Assembly (NCBI RefSeq): GCF_043641665.1
Contig: NC_092188.1
Span: 18,869,704-18,933,703 of the forward strand
Source of the DNA: Enoplosus armatus
Lineage: Eukaryota; Chordata; Actinopteri; Centrarchiformes; Enoplosidae
Direction of reading: 5' to 3'
DNA: 64,000 nucleotides
Shown here: positions 61,500 to 64,000 of the stretch, one piece after another
Numbering within the stretch: position 1 is the first letter of the stretch
Layout: each line of letters opens with the position of its first letter
The notes under the pieces: generated by a model
The model's input: the letters and a program-made list of their open reading frames with translations, nothing else
Database searches by the model: none
What the model was told of the DNA's origin: nothing
Translations under genes and position numbers: made by a program

Positions 61500-63329
61500 G
61501 TAAGTTTACCGCCAGACATGATCAATAATAATGACTGCCCCGGCTAACACTGGCTAGTTGGCCCTCCTCATACACATGCTAGATGCTGTAAAGCTAAGTT
61601 AGATGTCCTTTAATGTTCATTTATTGCTTTAACGTTACTTTAATAATAACGAATTAGCTAGCTCACACCTCTAAATTATTATTGGGGTGCTAACTGTTAA
61701 TGCAAATGATCTCATGATGGCAGTGCAGGACAGCATACTATACTCAGTTAACGTTATTGCTAACACTGTGCAATCTATTGAACTGACTTTACCAGCAATA
61801 AACCGTGAACAGTTGGCCCCAGGCTTATTGCTATGGTGTCTTACAAGTGGACAATTGCACATTTGCAGCCCCTCTATCACAGTGAATGACCTTGTCGTAA
61901 ATGAGGCGGTAAGCATCAAATGAAACCACGTCCTGCCATAAGAGATCAACATTCACACACAAGGACACAGATGAAAACTGAAATACAACTGAAAAATATT
62001 GGCAGTAACCAGGCAATGAGTGCCATGTGTGTAGTTAAGAAAATCTAAATCACATTTTGGTGTTGCTTAAATTATTCTGGTGAAATAATTTGGCCCACGC
62101 TGCTGTTGGCAGACCAATAAACTGACTTAAGGTGTGATACAGGATGTATGAATGTAGGGTTGGGTTACAAATCAGTCCTAAAGTTAATGTCTTTCACGTG
62201 GAATCATATTGTGTTAGGATTTTACAAAATTATCTTATCAGAATGAATGATTTCAAGCAGGGTGGCAACCAATGATTATTAGTTCTTGACTTATGAATAA
62301 TTTAGTGCATACAATGTAAAAAAAACAACAACTGAAATATGCCCATCCCTATTTCCCAGAGCTCAAGGACACATCTTCAAATTGCTTCTTGTGTCTGACC
62401 AACAGTTCAAAGATATTCAATTGTTTACAATGTCTTAATAAAACAGGACAAAGCAAATGCGTGCATCAGGAAAGATGGAACCAGCAAGTGTTTGGTGTTT
62501 TTGCTTTACTAATGACTGAATGAAAAAATAACTGATTATAAATAATAAATTAATTTCTTATCTTTATCATTTTTGACTAATCGATTGCATGACATTAAAA
62601 CACAGTTCATTGCATTGGTCATCAAACATGTCTCATAAGTATTTGCATTTGTTTCTGTTAATGGTGATAAATGCAAGTATATTACACATTTGCACTGTTT
62701 TTTGTTTACATGCTCACACGAATAATGCTGTTAGTCATCATGTTGAATGCAACATGAGTGCAACATCATATTTCCTCCCCCCTGACCACATGCAATGCAG
62801 TCTCAGTGTTGACTTGTTTTGGCTGCATGAACACCAGGCTTTACACAAATTATTCTTATGACACTTTAAACTGTGAAATATCATACACATGAAACAATTT
62901 GTTGGGTTCATTCTCTATGAATTGACAATGTGCAGTATTTATTAAATTCCAGAAATAATTGCATACATATGCATGTGTATTGTTGTCTTACTGTATCATG
63001 GTTATAAGTAGGACTGCGACTTAGTTTAGTCTTGTAAAAGTAAAAGATAATGGCCATTGCCTGTCATAAAGCACAGAAGCTTAAAATTGCTTATTTTGTC
63101 TAAGTAAGTCACAAATCCTAAAGGTAATCAGTTTCTATTGATAGAAAGAAGAAAAAACTCCTCACAGTTGTGAAGCTGCTTTTTATATGACTTATAACAC
63201 AGAAGGAGCCATGTGAGGCCAGTCATTGAATGAAGTGGGAAGAATAAAACATCCAGAAGTTGTTTTTTTACAGTTTATTCTGTTTTTGACAAATCACTTG
63301 TATGACATTTGCTATGTTTCCTCCTCCAG
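61500..63329 (+). other. Intron in the zhx 5'UTR, no gene seen
   Basis: AT-rich sequence without supported exons. Short frames (for example 61687-61923) lack family motifs and proper splice context. Confidence 0.45.
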
Positions 63330-63448
63330 AAATACATATTTCAAGGACTCTAGCATGTGAACACAACCATCTAAGACATGTGAGCCTCGACACTTCAGTC
63401 CCAGATCTTCTTTACCCTGAGGAGAAGCAAACAGAGTTTGGTTTGACA

Positions 63449-64000
63449 ATGTCAAGTCGCCGGAAATCGACCACGCCTTGCATGGTCCTGCCCTCTGATG
63501 TGGTGGAACAGGAAGAGGTGGAGGAGAAAACAGACAAGACAAAGAAGGAAGAGGCGGAGGAGGAGGAGGAGGAGGGGAGGGTGAAGGAGGGACCAGAGGA
63601 GGGGCTGACTGCAGAGGAGCTGGATCAAGCAGTAGTGGTTGTTCCCACCCCTCCAGACACAGGTAAGAATCTTGTGTAGATGACAGTGGCACTTTGTTAG
63701 CCTGAAATACACACAAATGCACTGTAAATCTGAATTAACGGGACTGACAAAGGAAATATCTGTTTCAATGAATGTTGTATTATTATTATCATAGATGAGC
63801 CCAGTGTCTCTACTGCAGAAGACAGCAACGTCCTCAGTCCCTCACTGAAGTGCAGCATTGTAAACCCTCCTGAGGATCCGAGCAGCGACCATCCGACACA
63901 GGAACAACAGTGTGATGCACCCGAGGAGGGGGGAGCAGACCCTGCTGCAGTTGCTGCTATCTCTCTCAGCAAGACCCCCATCATGAGGATGAAGACCAAA
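63449..64000 (+). CDS. ZHX-family homeobox protein, N-terminal part (cut by window end)
   Basis: ZHX proteins are nuclear transcriptional repressors with two C2H2 zinc fingers and about five homeodomains. Two exons are visible: 63449-63662 and 63795 to the window end, joined in frame across a 132-base intron. The first 14 residues (MSSRRKSTTPCMVL) are the signature ZHX start. An acidic Glu/Lys tract follows (about 25-55), and after the intron the stretch ends at SLSKTPIMRMKTK, the block that in ZHX1-3 comes after the zinc fingers. No C2H2 finger is present between these two landmarks, where the family normally has both; only two isolated cysteines occur. The VVEQ word after the start is closest to ZHX2. 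The homeodomains would lie beyond the window. The neighbour atad2 also adjoins ZHX1 in mammals. Confidence 0.85.

Noticed and set aside
61154..61525. 123-codon minus-strand frame over the CpG-rich region
   Set aside because: CpG-rich leader with few stops; includes the CTGT repeat and no recognisable domain.
63312..63722. 136-codon proline-rich minus-strand frame
   Set aside because: Antisense of the Glu-rich zhx exon; Pro/Ser repeats mirror GAG repeats.

Overview
The window is nuclear DNA from a bony fish, most likely a spiny-rayed (percomorph-type) teleost. It shows GT-AG introns of mostly 80-1,500 bases, CA/GT microsatellites, Tc1/mariner, hAT and LINE debris, and several teleost interspersed-repeat tails. 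The protein-coding genes were rebuilt exon by exon. Wherever an intron is placed, the reading phase is preserved and the predicted length matches the family where the family is known.

Layout: (1) 284-15768 (+), a three-exon CD225/dispanin-family membrane protein whose roughly 14 kb second intron holds a hAT-type MITE and a nearly complete Tc1-like transposon. (2) 16755-21767, gene-poor, with a long inverted repeat around CA microsatellites. (3) 23048-29765 (-), sdha, 15 coding exons, 663 aa. (4) 30746-32676 (+), ccdc127, head to head with sdha. (5) 34534-35639 (-), a two-exon 162-aa protein I do not recognise. (6) 37217-38274, a 5'-truncated LINE copy with a 14-base target-site duplication. 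(7) 38748-40427 (-), mrpl32, head to head with (8) 41359-44055 (+), psma2, 234 aa. (9) 45563-59752 (+), atad2, 29 coding exons, 1,508 aa, plus a possible 15-base microexon. (10) 60635-61020 (-), a possible frame-broken coding segment. (11) 63449-64000 (+), the start of a ZHX-family homeobox gene cut by the window edge.

Functionally these are housekeeping genes: respiratory complex II, the mitochondrial ribosome, the 20S proteasome and chromatin. Two divergent pairs (sdha/ccdc127 and mrpl32/psma2) are close enough to share promoter regions, and both pairings also exist in mammals. atad2 beside a zhx gene also matches a mammalian neighbourhood. Three blocks that lie on different human chromosomes are therefore adjacent here.

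I found no exotic multi-gene system. The items most worth a second look are the ZHX gene, in which the usual paired zinc fingers appear to be missing; a 142-base copy of the atad2 promoter/first-exon start inside atad2 intron 4; the possible atad2 microexon; the unrecognised two-exon gene; and the possible coding segment upstream of the zhx gene.
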